A stretch of 64,000 nt of DNA, taken from NCBI RefSeq assembly GCF_021347895.1, contig NC_067121.1, forward strand, positions 34,211,974 through 34,275,973, in the 5' to 3' direction. The translations under genes were made by a program, and so were the position numbers. A model generated the notes under the pieces. That model did no database searches. It had not been told where the DNA came from and saw nothing but the letters and a program-made list of their open reading frames with translations. This document shows positions 1 to 10,865 of this stretch, piece after piece. This stretch comes from Acanthochromis polyacanthus (Eukaryota; Chordata; Actinopteri; Pomacentridae). The stretch's first letter is position 1. Every line of letters begins with the position of its first letter.

Positions 1-1061
1 CACAGTAAACCCTCCAGCTTTCTCTGATACAAGTTGTTTCTTTGCACAGCCTAAAAGCATGTTTTCTGGTGCTGGGTACAATATATCCAGCCTGGTTCTG
101 CTGTTTGGCCAACTGAGTGCGCCTGCCAAACACATGTATGGCAAAACTAACCGACTCTCCAGGCTGCTGTAAAGTGTGGCACAGCCAGGCAGTTGTGCAC
201 TCTGGCCTGAGGAACCGACAAGAAAAAGAATTAAAAATCCACACAAATGCACGCAAATGTGTATTTATAATTTAATAATGCATTCACAGGCGCTGTCGTT
301 CCATAATAACAAGAACAAAGAATTCAACTATATGCTCCCTTTCCTTCTCCCTGCGACACATATACTCACACACAGAGCATCTCCCTGGTGGATAAATCCA
401 TCCTTTCATTCTCTGTCCTCTGACTGTTATACTGTACTCTATAATAGAGAGAGAGCAGTCCCTCTTTCTTGCTATTCTAATGGTCACACATGCATCTCTT
501 TCTTCCCTCTCTCTCTGTTCTTCAAAGGGATCCTGGTGGAGTCAATCTACAACCACGCTGTAGACTAGAGTTACGGGACTTACAGCATATGTAATGACAG
601 AAGAGAGGAGGGTATATCAGCCTAATGAAATGTGAGCGTGCATGGGCGCGAATACGTGTGCGCGGAGATGACGAGGTATAATTTGCTCTTAAGTGATAAG
701 GATGGAGGTAATAGCTTTTTGAAATAGGATCGTGACAATGATAAAGATGGTCTGATTAACATGGCTATAATAATGTTATCATTGGACTGTAATCAGGTGA
801 TGACTTACTGGTGATAATGATGTTGTTAATGATGATGATAGTGCCCCTGCTAAAAAAAAAAAAGGCAATGTAATGAGAGGAGAAGGGACAATTTTAAAGG
901 TTGCAATGTAATAATTAGCGTGGTCTTCCTTACATATGTTAAAGATGCCCTGGGGACTTTGTCTTGCTAGCAAACAAGAGTTATTTTACATACTTTTTTC
1001 CTAATCAAAAATTTGTTCTGTTCACATTTCCGTTTGTTTGCATGTAATTTCCACAGACTGG
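1..1061. other. No gene seen; unannotated AT-leaning DNA
   Basis: I see no coding gene or classified repeat here. A 130-residue open frame at 176-568 (plus) has a shorter frame antisense to it, matches no family I know, and lies in pyrimidine-rich DNA, so it is probably chance. Positions 600-660 are CG-dinucleotide rich. Positions 790-840 are rich in GATGATG-type triplets. Confidence 0.6.
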
Positions 1062-1164
1062 GCGGTGTCTTTAAAAAGTGTTCAACCTTTGGAGATTTTT
1101 CTGTCACGGTCAATGTAATTTGGCTTTTCTGACAAGAATTTACAAAGTCGACTTTTTCACCTTT

Positions 1165-1410
1165 TCAACAGATTCCGTCAAAGTAATGCCAGTTAATTAA
1201 TAAAATAAAATAAAATACAAAATATGTGATTGCACAATTTTTCACCTCCTTCAATTTGATAGATGCATTTTTAGCCATAATTACAGCATTGAGCACAGTA
1301 ATTTCACTTCGTTCATCTTTGCAAAACTGCTCTAGCTCTGTCTGGTTGCCCAGGGATTGTGAGAGAACATCTTTTCTCCTATAAAGCAATGACTGGTCAA
1401 GAAAAGGCAA
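1165..1410 (-). pseudogene. Tc1-like transposase C-terminal remnant
   Basis: The 81-residue minus-strand frame contains NQTELEQFCKDE, which aligns with NLTELEQFLKEE in the transposase remnant at 42197-42427. In Tc1 transposases this stretch follows the last catalytic acidic residue and sits near the C-terminus. It is read in the correct orientation inside the element at 1063-1905. The N-terminal side is broken by stops and by the SINE. It is a fossil rather than a gene. Confidence 0.75.
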
Positions 1411-1498
1411 AAGAAACGGTATCTACGGTCTCTCCCCTCCGCTGATGCTTCAGAGGAGTCATAGGTGTCTTGGTGGCCTCCCTCACTCCTCTCTTTTT

Positions 1499-1650
1499 GG
1501 CCTTTTTGCAGCTTGATTGGACAGTCATAGTGAGAGGAAGACAGGAAGGTGGGAAAAAGAATGGGGGAATTGAACCTATGTCCGCTGCATGTGGACTATA
1601 GCCCCAATTTATGAGTCACCTGCTCAACCTGTTGAGCTACCACAGTGCCC
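1499..1650 (-). repeat. tRNA-derived SINE inserted in a Tc1 element
   Basis: On the minus strand the head begins GGGGCACTGTGGTAGCTCAA, like the 5' half of a tRNA. An A-box-like segment lies at about 1621-1640, and a B box, GGTTCAATTCC on the minus strand, lies at about 1566-1576. A non-tRNA body follows down to about 1499. Direct-repeat-like sequence flanks it, CACTCCTCTC with a T run at about 1484-1498 and CACTCATCTTTTT at 1651-1663, an imperfect candidate target duplication. It splits the Tc1 element and so is younger. The cloverleaf is degenerate, so it is not called as a tRNA gene. The SINE family name is not assigned. Confidence 0.75.
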
Positions 1651-1905
1651 CACTCATCTTTTTCCTACACAGTTACTCAGTTTTTCGAGGACTAACTGCT
1701 CTTGGTAGATTTATGCGTGTCAGATATTCTTTCCATTTCTTATTGATGGATTAACTGTACTCCAAAGGATATTCAGTGACTTCGAAAGTTCCTCGTGTCC
1801 ATTCCCTCACTTGAGTTTTTCAATAACCTTTTCACAGATTGAAGTGAAGTTTTCATTACTTGAAGTGTTCTTTTGTCTTCTTCTGTCTTCATTTCATAGA
1901 CAGTG

Positions 1906-2234
1906 TAAACAGAAGATCGAATGATGTCACTTCATAGTTTGTCGACTAAGGTTTTGAAGCATGTTGTAACTAGACTTAATGAGTGAGTTGTGGATCTGAT
2001 GAAGACACTACACACAGTTATATTGCAATAACTTCAAGGCAAGTCATAAATAGCCCCACTGTAAAACATACCTTGCTTTAACATCTATTTTGCTCCAACT
2101 GGGATCATAATTTACAAAATAAACATCATGCTATATTGAAGGGGACTTGAAACTAGGGATTGATGTGATAAACTCATGAGGAAAATGTTCACTGAGGGAA
2201 CAGATCATGTGAGAATTCAATCATTTTCTCATCA
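1906..2234. other. No feature seen
   Basis: AT-rich DNA between the Tc1 fragment and a dispersed repeat arm. No open frame of note and no repeat that I can classify. Confidence 0.5.
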
Positions 2235-2345
2235 ACGTCTATACAAGTCTTCTTTTTGTAACATGAGGAGTCCCCCTCTGCTGGCTGTTAGAAAGAATGT
2301 AGGTTTAAGCACTTCCACATTGGCTTCACTACTATATACAGTCTA
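2235..2345 (-). repeat. Dispersed fish repeat, arm inverted relative to 3390-3460
   Basis: The segment with CCCTCTGCTGGCTGTTAGAA is the reverse complement, with a few mismatches, of the segment at about 3397-3460 that reads TTCTTTCTAACAGCCCGCAG. It continues into a stretch that ends in TATATACAGTCTAGG. I recall this kind of repeat as interspersed in percomorph genomes but cannot name its class. It may be one arm of a 1.2-kb element or a separate copy. Confidence 0.55.
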
Positions 2346-2573
2346 GGAATACTTCCAATTGTCAACCAGTAACTGGAAATTAGGCAGAAAGGAGAAACTT
2401 TTTGCTTTCCCTTTGTTCTCCAGCATGCTTCCAAACAAATAGGGTCCCTTTTTAAAAATGTTGCTCCGTCATTGTGTTAGCAGGTAAAGGTTAAGCTATG
2501 AAGCTGCAGCGTGTAACTTTAATTTCAACCATCTGACGATAGGAGGAATTACATGAACACTATTGATGCATGC

Positions 2574-2574
<1 letters not shown>

Positions 2575-2610
<36 letters not shown>
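2575..2610. repeat. (TCAA)n microsatellite
   Basis: About nine uninterrupted TCAA units. The array abuts the 3' end of a LINE-like segment, so it is probably the expanded tail of that retrotransposon copy. Confidence 0.95.
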
Positions 2611-2611
<1 letters not shown>

Positions 2612-2745
2612 CCTTTATTGTCATTGGACATTTCATATACAATGAAATTTCATTGGAGCTGCCCCTGCCAATGGCAGCTCGGGCTGCTGCACCTTTAAGA
2701 GCGCACCGCCTCTCTTATGATGTATGTTTTGCTTGCTTTCTTTTT
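2575..2745 (-). mobile_element. LINE 3' end (minus strand) with TTGA-repeat tail
   Basis: Read on the minus strand the segment has AATGAAATTTCATTGTATA, then CCAATGACAATAAAGG, then a TTGATTGA tail. The same order, AATTTCGTTACACACTG then AATGACAATAAAG, occurs at the plus-strand LINE end near 17880-17925, where ORF2 C-terminal codons are visible. Only the 3' untranslated tail remains here. The 5' boundary, placed near 2745, is uncertain. Confidence 0.65.
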
Positions 2746-3339
2746 AATTTTATTTGTTTTGGAGCTTGGTAGCCTTTATTTCTGAGTAAAGTGAAGAGAG
2801 ACAAGAAAGTGGAAATGAGACCAGAGAAATGATCACATGATCCAGCCAAGTAGCATAGTATGGGCCCTTACCACTCTACTATTGGGTTGTCCCTAATTGG
2901 ACTCATTGGATGTCGGTATAAGCCAACCATTGGTCGATTATCTGATCCAACATTCTCCTCCACTTCTTGTCAGTGCTTGTCTGTTTGCAGGCAACAGTGA
3001 AGTGACATCCTTTGCTTGGCTCCGCCCATGATAGCCAGGATTAATTTATAGAAATACAAACAAGCCAAAGTGTTTATTTATTCCACTTTAGCAGAATGAT
3101 AGTGTGGTGCAGGAAGACCATTATGTTCAACAGAATGGGCTGTCAAGGCGAGACTCGGTCGTCCCCAATTGTTGTCTTTTTTAGACTGTAATTCTTTCTC
3201 TCAACGCTGAGTTTCTTTTTTATTTGGAACATCAAGACATCAACTTTTCTTGGATGTTTCCCAGGTTGTCCTGCTATAGTCCCAGTTTCCGTAGTCTTCT
3301 ACATCTTTGTTGCGAGGCATTCTGCCTTAGATTGGATAC
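2746..3339. other. No gene seen
   Basis: Unannotated DNA. It may be the centre of an element bounded by the inverted arms at 2235-2345 and 3340-3460, but nothing coding is visible. Confidence 0.4.
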
Positions 3340-3465
3340 AAAAGATGGATGTAACCTCCAGGTCTGAAAGGTAATGTCAATGAAGAAGTGATAAACCTGC
3401 ATTCTTTCTAACAGCCCGCAGAGGGTGACTCATCTGGTTGCAAAAAAACAAACAAAAATGTAAAA
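3340..3465 (+). repeat. Dispersed fish repeat, partner of 2235-2345
   Basis: Contains AACCTGCATTCTTTCTAACA followed by GCCCGCAGAGGGTGACTCAT, the inverted counterpart of 2250-2320. An AAAAACAAACAAAAA-type stretch follows. No coding capacity. Family unassigned. Confidence 0.55.
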
Positions 3466-3502
3466 TAGATTAAAAGCAAACAAAGTGACAGGTCACTAGT
3501 GT

Positions 3503-3695
3503 ATGCAGTGTCTTCAAGTTCTCCTGTCGGATCCACCACTTATTCACTACATCTGGTTTCAAAAGGGCAACATGGTGACATCTGAATTCCAAACTCAAGG
3601 CTTCAAAACAGCTGTCCTCAAACCAATGCCTGACATCACGCAACTACATCCATCATTTATATACAGTCTGTGGTTTCTCCCCTCTTTAGTTCTGG
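3503..3695 (-). repeat. Dispersed fish repeat related to the copy at 10387
   Basis: On the minus strand it reads AGACTGTATATAAATGATGG, then GTGATGTCAGGCATTGGTTT, then GCTGTTTTGAAGCC. The copy at 10387 has the same order: ATAAACTGTATTTAAAGATG, TGTGATGTCACCTATAGGTT. The short open frame over this interval (67 residues) is not a gene. Class unassigned. Confidence 0.55.
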
Positions 3696-4309
3696 CAAAC
3701 CAATAATTGCTGGTTAACTTGGTGCCAGCGGGAAACGGTTGCCATTAACACGAGAATCTGAGAAAAACAGAGGTACCTGATATTGTGTGAACTTGCTTGG
3801 TAAGGCCTTGAATGTAAAGGCTGTTCATCAATATGTAAATTTCCTGCCCTCTAGCTTTAACATTCTGGAAACGATAACAGGAATACAAGGTCATAGAAAC
3901 CCCAGTGGGAACTCTCTATATACTGACTAATGACTGATAATGACATACACCAAGTCACTACATTACATCTAAAGATTCTGTGGAATATTTATATAAGAAG
4001 GTAAGTTACCACTTTCTAACAAGGCACCCTTTTGATGTAATAGCCTAATTACTACTTAATAAATTACTGACAAATGCTTTACACCGTATATGGTTTACCG
4101 TTACCAAGTTTTTGCTTACGAGAATGCAATTTTGATCAGCATAGATAGATAGTTTCGCTGCAGGAGCAGAAACCATTATAGAAAACTTCAAGAAAGAACA
4201 TTGGGTACCACTTTATGAAGGTTTTGTTAACTCCTAGGCTATTTTAATCACTGTTAAGAAACAACAATCAACCAATAACTAATTTACGAGGCTGTTAATA
4301 TAGGTTATA
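3696..4309. other. No feature seen
   Basis: AT-rich DNA with no open frame of note and no recognised repeat. Confidence 0.5.
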
Positions 4310-4770
4310 GTCTATGAATAAGACAAGAAACTAGCAAATAAAACAGTTGAGTTTTACACTTTCTTCTAAATCTGGCAACCTGAATGTGTTAAGTGTCTTT
4401 TAACTTATTTATAATGTTAGTAAAGAATGTATTAACAATAATATCTAATATTAAGTAACATTAATAAGATAAGAAACAATACCCAATTAAAAAAAACTGT
4501 TATGAGTTTTACACTTTCTACTAAACCTGGCAACCCAAATGTGTTCCTTGTATTTGTGACTTATAACCAATTTAGTAACACATTTTTAACAATAAATTCT
4601 AATAGGTAAGCTATGCCTGCTTAAAGGATCATTAGATGATGTTAACAGTAATTTATTGTAAAAATTCCCTCTAATATGAGACTAGACTACTGTTGTAATC
4701 ATCATGACCTATTATTTTCCTAAATAGCCTTGCAACCCAAAACATAGTTTCTTGTAACTTGGTTAAGCAT
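4310..4770 (+). repeat. Degenerate tandem repeat, about 155-bp unit
   Basis: GAGTTTTACACTTTCT with a following CTGGCAACC occurs at about 4349 and again at about 4504, 155 bp apart. Each is preceded by AAGAAAC and an A-rich stretch ending in ACAGTTG or ACTGTTATG. A third, more decayed match (TTGCAACCCAAAACATAG) is at about 4730. The AT-rich intervening sequence also aligns loosely. Confidence 0.6.
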
Positions 4771-4949
4771 TAATTAGTTGCAGCTTATAAACCTTGAAAT
4801 AAAAAAAAAGCATTTTAAAGAGTTATCCGTAACTCTTGTTTCATGCATCCACAATGTTAAGTTTCTACTGCAAAAATAACAGTAATAAAAACGTAGAAAC
4901 GCAGGAAAGCCCTCTGAATACAATGCAAATGAGGAGGCTGTGTTGATGT

Positions 4950-5040
4950 TTGATGAATGATGATAAAGATGGTGATCGTGATGCTGCTGGTGGAGGTGGT
5001 GATGATGGTGATTATGAGTGATGATGGACATAATACCAGT
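4950..5040. repeat. GAT/GGT-triplet-rich low-complexity tract
   Basis: Imperfect repeats of GATGATG, GGTGGTGATGATGG and similar triplets. On the minus strand this gives a histidine-rich translation, a by-product of the triplets and not a protein. Confidence 0.7.
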
Positions 5041-5049
5041 ATTAATCAC

Positions 5050-5344
5050 TTCCGAGGGGGAGACTGTGTGATGAGGAGGAACTCAAGAGAGGACAAAGAC
5101 AAGAAACCGTGGACATTAGCGGCAGGAAAAACGTGGCGAGAGGTTTTCAGGAGTCACGTTATTATTGAAAGGGGTGAGAGAGAGGAGAGAGAGAGAGAGA
5201 GAGAGGAGAGAGAGGAGAGGGAAAGGAGACGGCGCGATAACAGCGTTTGTCCTTCTTGGAGTCAGTTTGGTGACCGGCTGACGGGCAAGGCGAGCGACGG
5301 ACGAAGAAACTTGAGACAATCGCACCGAGATCCGACATCCAGAG
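5050..5344 (+). promoter_or_regulatory. Candidate promoter and first non-coding exon
   Basis: After AT-rich DNA the sequence becomes GA-rich (GA array at 5175-5225) and then CG-dinucleotide rich (5228-5335, for example GACGGCGCGATAACAGCG). It ends in a splice-donor-like AGAG|GTAAAT with the GT at 5345-5346. No convincing coding frame runs through it, so it would be a 5' untranslated exon. A CpG-rich block continues to about 6260. No TATA box is obvious, as expected for CpG-type promoters. This is inference from composition and one donor; no gene can be named. Confidence 0.35.
5175..5225. repeat. (GA)n microsatellite, interrupted
   Basis: GAGAGA array interrupted by GGAGAG units, inside the candidate first exon. 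Such arrays are common just downstream of vertebrate start sites but also occur at random. Confidence 0.9.
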
Positions 5345-6260
5345 GTAAATTCAACAAAAATCTGTGTGAATTCAGATGATTGTGTCATTTTTAACGCGCA
5401 CGGTTTCTTTTCTTTTTCACCTCGGTCAGGCTGACTGAAGATCAGACCTAGTTTCCTCTCGATTTGGGAATTCTTGGCATCTCTGCTTGACATTTACCAG
5501 AAATTGCAGGTTTCAAAGCAGAAACACCGCTACACGGATGCTTTAACACTTCTATTCATACACACGGGTCGCTTTGTTATTCTTTTTTGGGAAATAGAGG
5601 CAGGTGGTTCATTCTCGCGGCGGACCGACTCCGTGCGTATTTGCGTATTTGTGACTGATCTGCGGGGTTTTTTTCTGTCGCTGCAAGAGAAAAAAGTATA
5701 TCCCTGAAATCACAGAGCAGAATGACCTGTGAACTGTGCTTAGAAGAGAAATATAATCGTGGAGCTGTGTCATAATGGCCGACAGTGAACACAGAGTCCT
5801 AATTGGAAGCCCCTTTGGTCAAAGAGATTGAGGACCTGTCCGCTGGCGCACGCTATATGCGCCTTTATGTGGGGGAATTTCAGCGCCATAATAACTGTTG
5901 TATACACTGACTGATCCCGTTATTGATCCGCTCATCGATTCCACCAGATTTGCAGTCCGTGTAGGCTGTTCCTCCGACCACAAGGTGAGGGGGATGTCAC
6001 TTTTTGTGTGTGCAAATTGGACAGGCGCAGTATTTTTTCTCTCTCTTTTTTACGCGTACGAGCCGATTCCCAACAGATTCCCTGACAGACTGGAGCAAAC
6101 CCGACACCTCCTGGGGCAAATATTTTACCTTGCGCGCTCGTCCGTGTGTGCAATCTCGTCTGCGGTTCAGCGCGTCTCTAATGAGGTTCATCGGCTGCGA
6201 GTCGCTTCAGAACCTCGACTTAATTGCGTCCATTTATTACGCGACCCCATAAGTCGGTGA
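5345..6260 (+). promoter_or_regulatory. CpG-rich block, possible alternative first exon
   Basis: CG dinucleotides stay frequent compared with the rest of the window, for example at 5615-5650, 5840-5870, 6050-6070 and 6130-6250. A second donor-like site, CACAAG|GTGAGG, has its GT at 5985-5986 and could end an alternative first exon. Several overlapping open frames of 60-120 residues on both strands look like GC-driven chance frames. No family was recognised. Confidence 0.3.
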
Positions 6261-9200
6261 TAATAAGTATTTGGCTTCATATCCAGAGGTGTCGCTTTGT
6301 GATGCGCCTTTGCCAAAAAAAGATGCTCAGCCAGTGCACAAATGTAATAATGTTGCTGTTTGTGTGAGACCTTAAGCATCCATTGCCCTTCTGGGAAATA
6401 CATTTGCTTAGATTTATGACCTGCCTTCCCAGGTTATATCGATTATTGCAGCCTGCTGTGTACTACGTTTTTGTTAGAGCAAGAAAAGTGGGTCTGCCAC
6501 ATCTATATATAATTTTTTGATGTTGTAGGGAGCACAGCGAGCTTTTGATACAGTCCTCTCTGCAGCTGGGTCAGCTCTGAAGTGGGAAAATCTCTGCTCT
6601 TTTAGCCCCTTGTTGAACATGGACATAAAAGCTAATGAATGGCACACACACTCACACTCACACACACGTGTGATGAGCCCTAAGCGACTGTAATGGCTCT
6701 GATCAGTGTGAGACATGTTTATGTATGTGGAAAGCTCATGTATTATATATGGATGTTGCACCAGGGTACATTGGGCACAATCAGCTCTTATGTGTCTATA
6801 TTTGTTTACGTGTCTGTGCATCTCCAGTCGGAGGCTTGTGACTGGATGCTTATCTCTGTATGTGCCATTCGGTTTGTGTATCTCTGATTGCATGAGCACT
6901 TTTCTGCAATTTGTCACCGGACCAGCTGTGACATGCAAGCTTTTTATTTGGAGGGAAGCAGTGAAAACGAGGGAGGCGATTGGACACATGTGCTTAGAAG
7001 ATACAGCGTGGAAATCTTCGTGTTTAGTTATTAACTGTTTCCACCGAAGACAGACACACAGATGGGGAATGAACAGCGAGATGCAGAAGAGGGCAGAGGA
7101 AGAGCTTAGGAGACATCAAGGGACGTGAGAAGGGAGTTAGATGGAGTACATGAAAGGTGGACAGAGGAAGGGGTGGGACAAAACATGAGGAGGGATTAGA
7201 AGGAGAAAATGAGATGATAGAGGAGGAGAGGAAGGGGCGGCGGTGGTGGAAGCAGACAGGTCACACTGAGTCAGTGACTTATGCAGGCGATAAAACTGCC
7301 CGAAGAATAGAAGCTGAAAAAAGAGGTGCTGTTGTTGTGACAAGAGAGGGACACAGCAAATCCCATTAGTGGACATTACTGTGCGTTATGGCCGACAGTA
7401 AGGAACAGGTTTGGGATAGATGGCGGCGTCCAGACAGAGGAGGGAGGACGGAGCGACACAGACAGGAAAAGACACTGAGGAAGGACATAAATAAGTGTGT
7501 TTAGGAGAGAAACAGCAGAGTCGAAAGCGCTTAGGGAAACAGATTTGAATTCAGGTCTTGAATAGAGATTTTCTTTAACCATTCTCACCCGCCAGTCTTA
7601 TATAACCTTGTTGCCTCTCCTGCCTGAAGTGGCTTGTAATGCTTTGCCAAGAAGACAGATTACTTACTAATACTGTTCCAAAGACTCCGCTGGCTGTCTC
7701 CCTTTAAAGATTCAATCACATTCCATCAATGGCCTACTCTTAAAGATGCTAGAGATGCATCGAAACATGCAGATTGTTGTTCTGCGGAGAGAAATAAAGC
7801 CTATACATGCAGCCCCCCCACATGGGAACCACACACTGGGGACATGGTAAATGATCAGTGAGTCTCTGTTTCCTTTTGATTCCCTCCTAATGAGAATGGG
7901 AGAACCCTAAAGATGAGCACCCACGGGGGCTTTTCTCTTCCGACAAAGTGTGTGGCAGTCGACGGACGCGTACCATTCATTAGCTGACAATTCAGTGAAA
8001 TGAATCAGACAACATGGCCTCCCAGGGATCCTTGTGGAGAACAAGGAAATGAATGCTTAGTGCTCACGACATGAGCGTTCCCTAGGGCCCCCACGCACAG
8101 AGATAATGCAATGGCACAATTCCCTTTCCGATTGTTTGAAACGAGGAAGGATACAAGGAGTTTCAAGGATCTAACATCGCCTCAGATCCTACTTGCATTC
8201 CCCTCGTCTTGCTTTTCAGGCACGGGGAAAATGGAATGAGGCGTATTAAACCTTCAGCAGAGTACTTTCCTCTGGTGTCAGTCTTTTGAAGGGGGAGTGA
8301 AAAGCTTGTGACTCTGCAGTGACTTTGCGCCGAACTGAATCTCAACTATATCATCTCAACTATATCATCTCCAATTACCTACTCAAGGCAAGTGACTGAT
8401 GAGCCATTTTTCATCCATACGTGATGCTCCCTTCAGACTCCAGATAGATGTGGAGGATGATGTACTATACCTTCCCTCAGTGCCCTTTGATGGTGATTTT
8501 GCATCAAAGGAAGGGGGGTGCAGACACATGATTGCTGATGCAGAGTTTCTAAGAAGGGAAATTCGCCAGCATTCTCACAGCGAGCATCTCCCAGGAAAAG
8601 TGTGGGATTTAACTCAAACATCCTTCACGCTTTTCCCCCCTCCCCACCATGATCCCCCAATATCGTCCCCAGCGTCCCCAAACTGAGGTTAGAGCAGGAC
8701 ACGCTGACCCCAGCCTTCGCGCTGCTATGTCGAGACACGGAGCTGCTCTCTCCCTGGTGGTGATGGAAGGGAGGCAGGGGAGGGGAGGGGAGGCGGTCAT
8801 TTAGAGGAAATGGCTATGTCTAGCGGTGCAGTGTTTTTTGCTCTGTGGAGGCCTGTGGGATGGTGCTGCAGAGTCTGTCACGGTCTGATTGCTCTCAGAC
8901 CAACGCCGCTGTTTACCCCGCGTGCACGTGGCAGTGCATGCAGGTCGGGATGCATATGTGCATGCATATTCAAGACAGGGCTCGCACACTTGCCCACAAC
9001 ATGGAAAAGTCACTGTTGCTGTCTTCACACAAGCAAAACGTGCAAGCACAGACACACATATATGAATGCGATTTTCCTCAATTGTCTGTTCTCTTCAAGA
9101 AGAACTGAAAGTATGGAGGCACATTCCCTGTCTGCATCCAGCAGGGGGTCCACATCGCTGTCGGGGTGGACTGAATTTCTGAGTGGGATGTTAGATTGGT

Positions 9201-10386
9201 GGAGGCATCTCTAAGCTCGATGGTGGATGGCTGTTTGGAACGGGTGATGAAGGAGGACTCCAGTAGAAAAAAAAAAAAGTACAGAAACTCGCTCCACTGG
9301 AGACATTATTATACAGAAGGCTGCTCCAGGCTGGACTGAGTGTGTCTTTCTCTGTGTGTGAGTGTATGTGTGTGTGCTCTGTGTATTTACATTTACACCC
9401 TACTGTGCAGAAATGAGAAAGAGAGAGGGCAAGCGAGTCAGACACTGACAGAACGTGAAAGCCTATATGGCTGTTGCTTGCATGTGTGTGTGTCGGGCAT
9501 AGACTTGCTGCCACTGGCTGAAGTATTGTACGAGTGAGCTAAAAAGAATCTTTTCTCTAGTTGGTTCTGATTGAAAGTTGAGTTTGAGCCAAGAATTGAG
9601 TGTTGAATAATGATGCCGTGCATTTCCTCACATTTCTTTTCGAATCTTGTTGGAAAGAATTCAGTGTTTTCACACAGGTGTACAGATGTGAAGTATATGA
9701 GGAGGAGGAACACTATGTTGCTGATAAAGTTCCCAGAGTCCCTGGAGTTAAGTGGAATCAGCAGAAGGAATGAAAGTGTTTGGCAGTAACTTTACAGAGA
9801 TGTGATTACTACTTTGAGTGGCAAGTAGTGTAAATGCTTACACTTTGGAATTCAGCTTCATCATAATAATTGATCTCAGTAAAGCTCTGTTACATCAGTA
9901 GGATGACTTTCTCGTGGGAGTTTGACGGACAGTTCTATATTTTCTTTTCTTCACATTCAGAGGACAGGCTGAGATGCATTAGGTTGCACAGGAATATGAA
10001 GGATGGGGAACCATGCTAAGACAGTTGCTGCCAAAGCGGGTGTCATGAGACACCAAGTTGAAGGCATTGGGGGTTTGCCCGATGACTTCCAGGAATCAAA
10101 TAGAATTAAAAAACAAAAAGAAATGGCATATTTTAGCAAAAATTGTTGCACAAGATAAACATAGCAGTTACAGTAGCTTCACACAAGACAGAAACAATCA
10201 GGTGTTGCTGCTTTTTGCACACATAAGGAGAACCTCTGCTGCTCCTGTTTTTACTCAGTGCTTCAGCTTATACTTAGATATTACTAATGCATTCAGTTAG
10301 AAGCCTTTATCAAATCAATATAAAATCTTATTATAGTTGTTGGACTGTTGTGTTTTTTGTCTTGAGACCTGTTACTGTGCTGTGTG
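6261..10386. other. No gene seen; mixed unique DNA
   Basis: No coding region supported. Positions 7070-7480 are purine-rich on the plus strand, which creates chance open frames on both strands. A 15-bp tandem duplication (CTCAACTATATCATC) lies at about 8341-8370. Positions 9340-9380 and 9480-9493 have short GT-rich stretches. The frame at 8810-9214 has no recognisable domain. Confidence 0.5.
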
Positions 10387-10865
10387 TGTGAGCCATAAAC
10401 TGTATTTAAAGATGGACAAACCCTCTGTGATGTCACCTATAGGTTTCCTGAAGAGTGGTTATGAAACTCAGAGTGATGCTTCTGACTGTTGCCTTCATGG
10501 TAACTCTTAACTGATTCAAAAAGAAGCAAAGAGATGGTGTCAGTGGAGCTGAGGTGGGCCATAAACTGTCCATTGAGGGAAAGCCCCTGTCATTCAAATC
10601 GTCTACTCCCTTAATTATGCTTAGCTTTTAGCCTTAATACAATTTAAACAGATATGCTTTTTAAGAAGTCAAAACCTGTAGAGTTGTTATGAATGGGTAA
10701 ATCAGCTACACAGACCAACTCATTTTTTGTACCAGGCTGTAAACATGTTTATTTACACTGTAAAATTGGACATTTTAACATAGGAGTCAATGGGGATTAA
10801 TTCAGTTTTGGAACCAGCCTCAAGTGGATATTCAAGGAACTGCATTTTTTTTGCTTTACTTTTCT
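10387..10865 (+). repeat. Dispersed fish repeat, fuller copy
   Basis: Begins ATAAACTGTATTTAAAGATG, continues through TGTGATGTCACCTATAGGTT, and ends with GGCTGTAAACATGTTTATTT and AGGAACTGCATTTTTT. The 5' part matches, in the opposite orientation, the copy at 3503-3695. I recognise the type as interspersed in percomorph genomes but do not know its class; no transposase or reverse transcriptase is visible. Confidence 0.55.

Larger units (their letters stand above)
1063..1905 (-). mobile_element. Truncated Tc1-like DNA transposon, 3' part, with a SINE inside
   Basis: The left edge, GTGTCTTTAAAAAGTGTTCA, matches the terminal repeat of the element ending at 26720. Inward from it the minus strand holds the end of a Tc1-type transposase, then the stretch that encodes the EATKTPMTPLKEL-like motif in other copies (near 1450-1480), then the helix-turn-helix region (near 1740-1830). 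Homology to the other Tc1 copies in this window stops near 1905, inside the 5' region, so the 5' terminal repeat is missing. No TA target duplication is left at the 3' edge. A tRNA-derived SINE interrupts the element at about 1499-1650. The copy is old and cannot encode an active transposase. Confidence 0.85.

Noticed and set aside
1563..1651. A tRNA gene on the minus strand
   Set aside because: It keeps A and B boxes but the cloverleaf pairing is poor, and it continues into a SINE body inside a transposon, so it is a SINE head and not a tRNA gene.
4774..5049. Histidine-rich minus-strand peptide
   Set aside because: Translation of a GAT/GGT triplet tract; no start context or partner exon.
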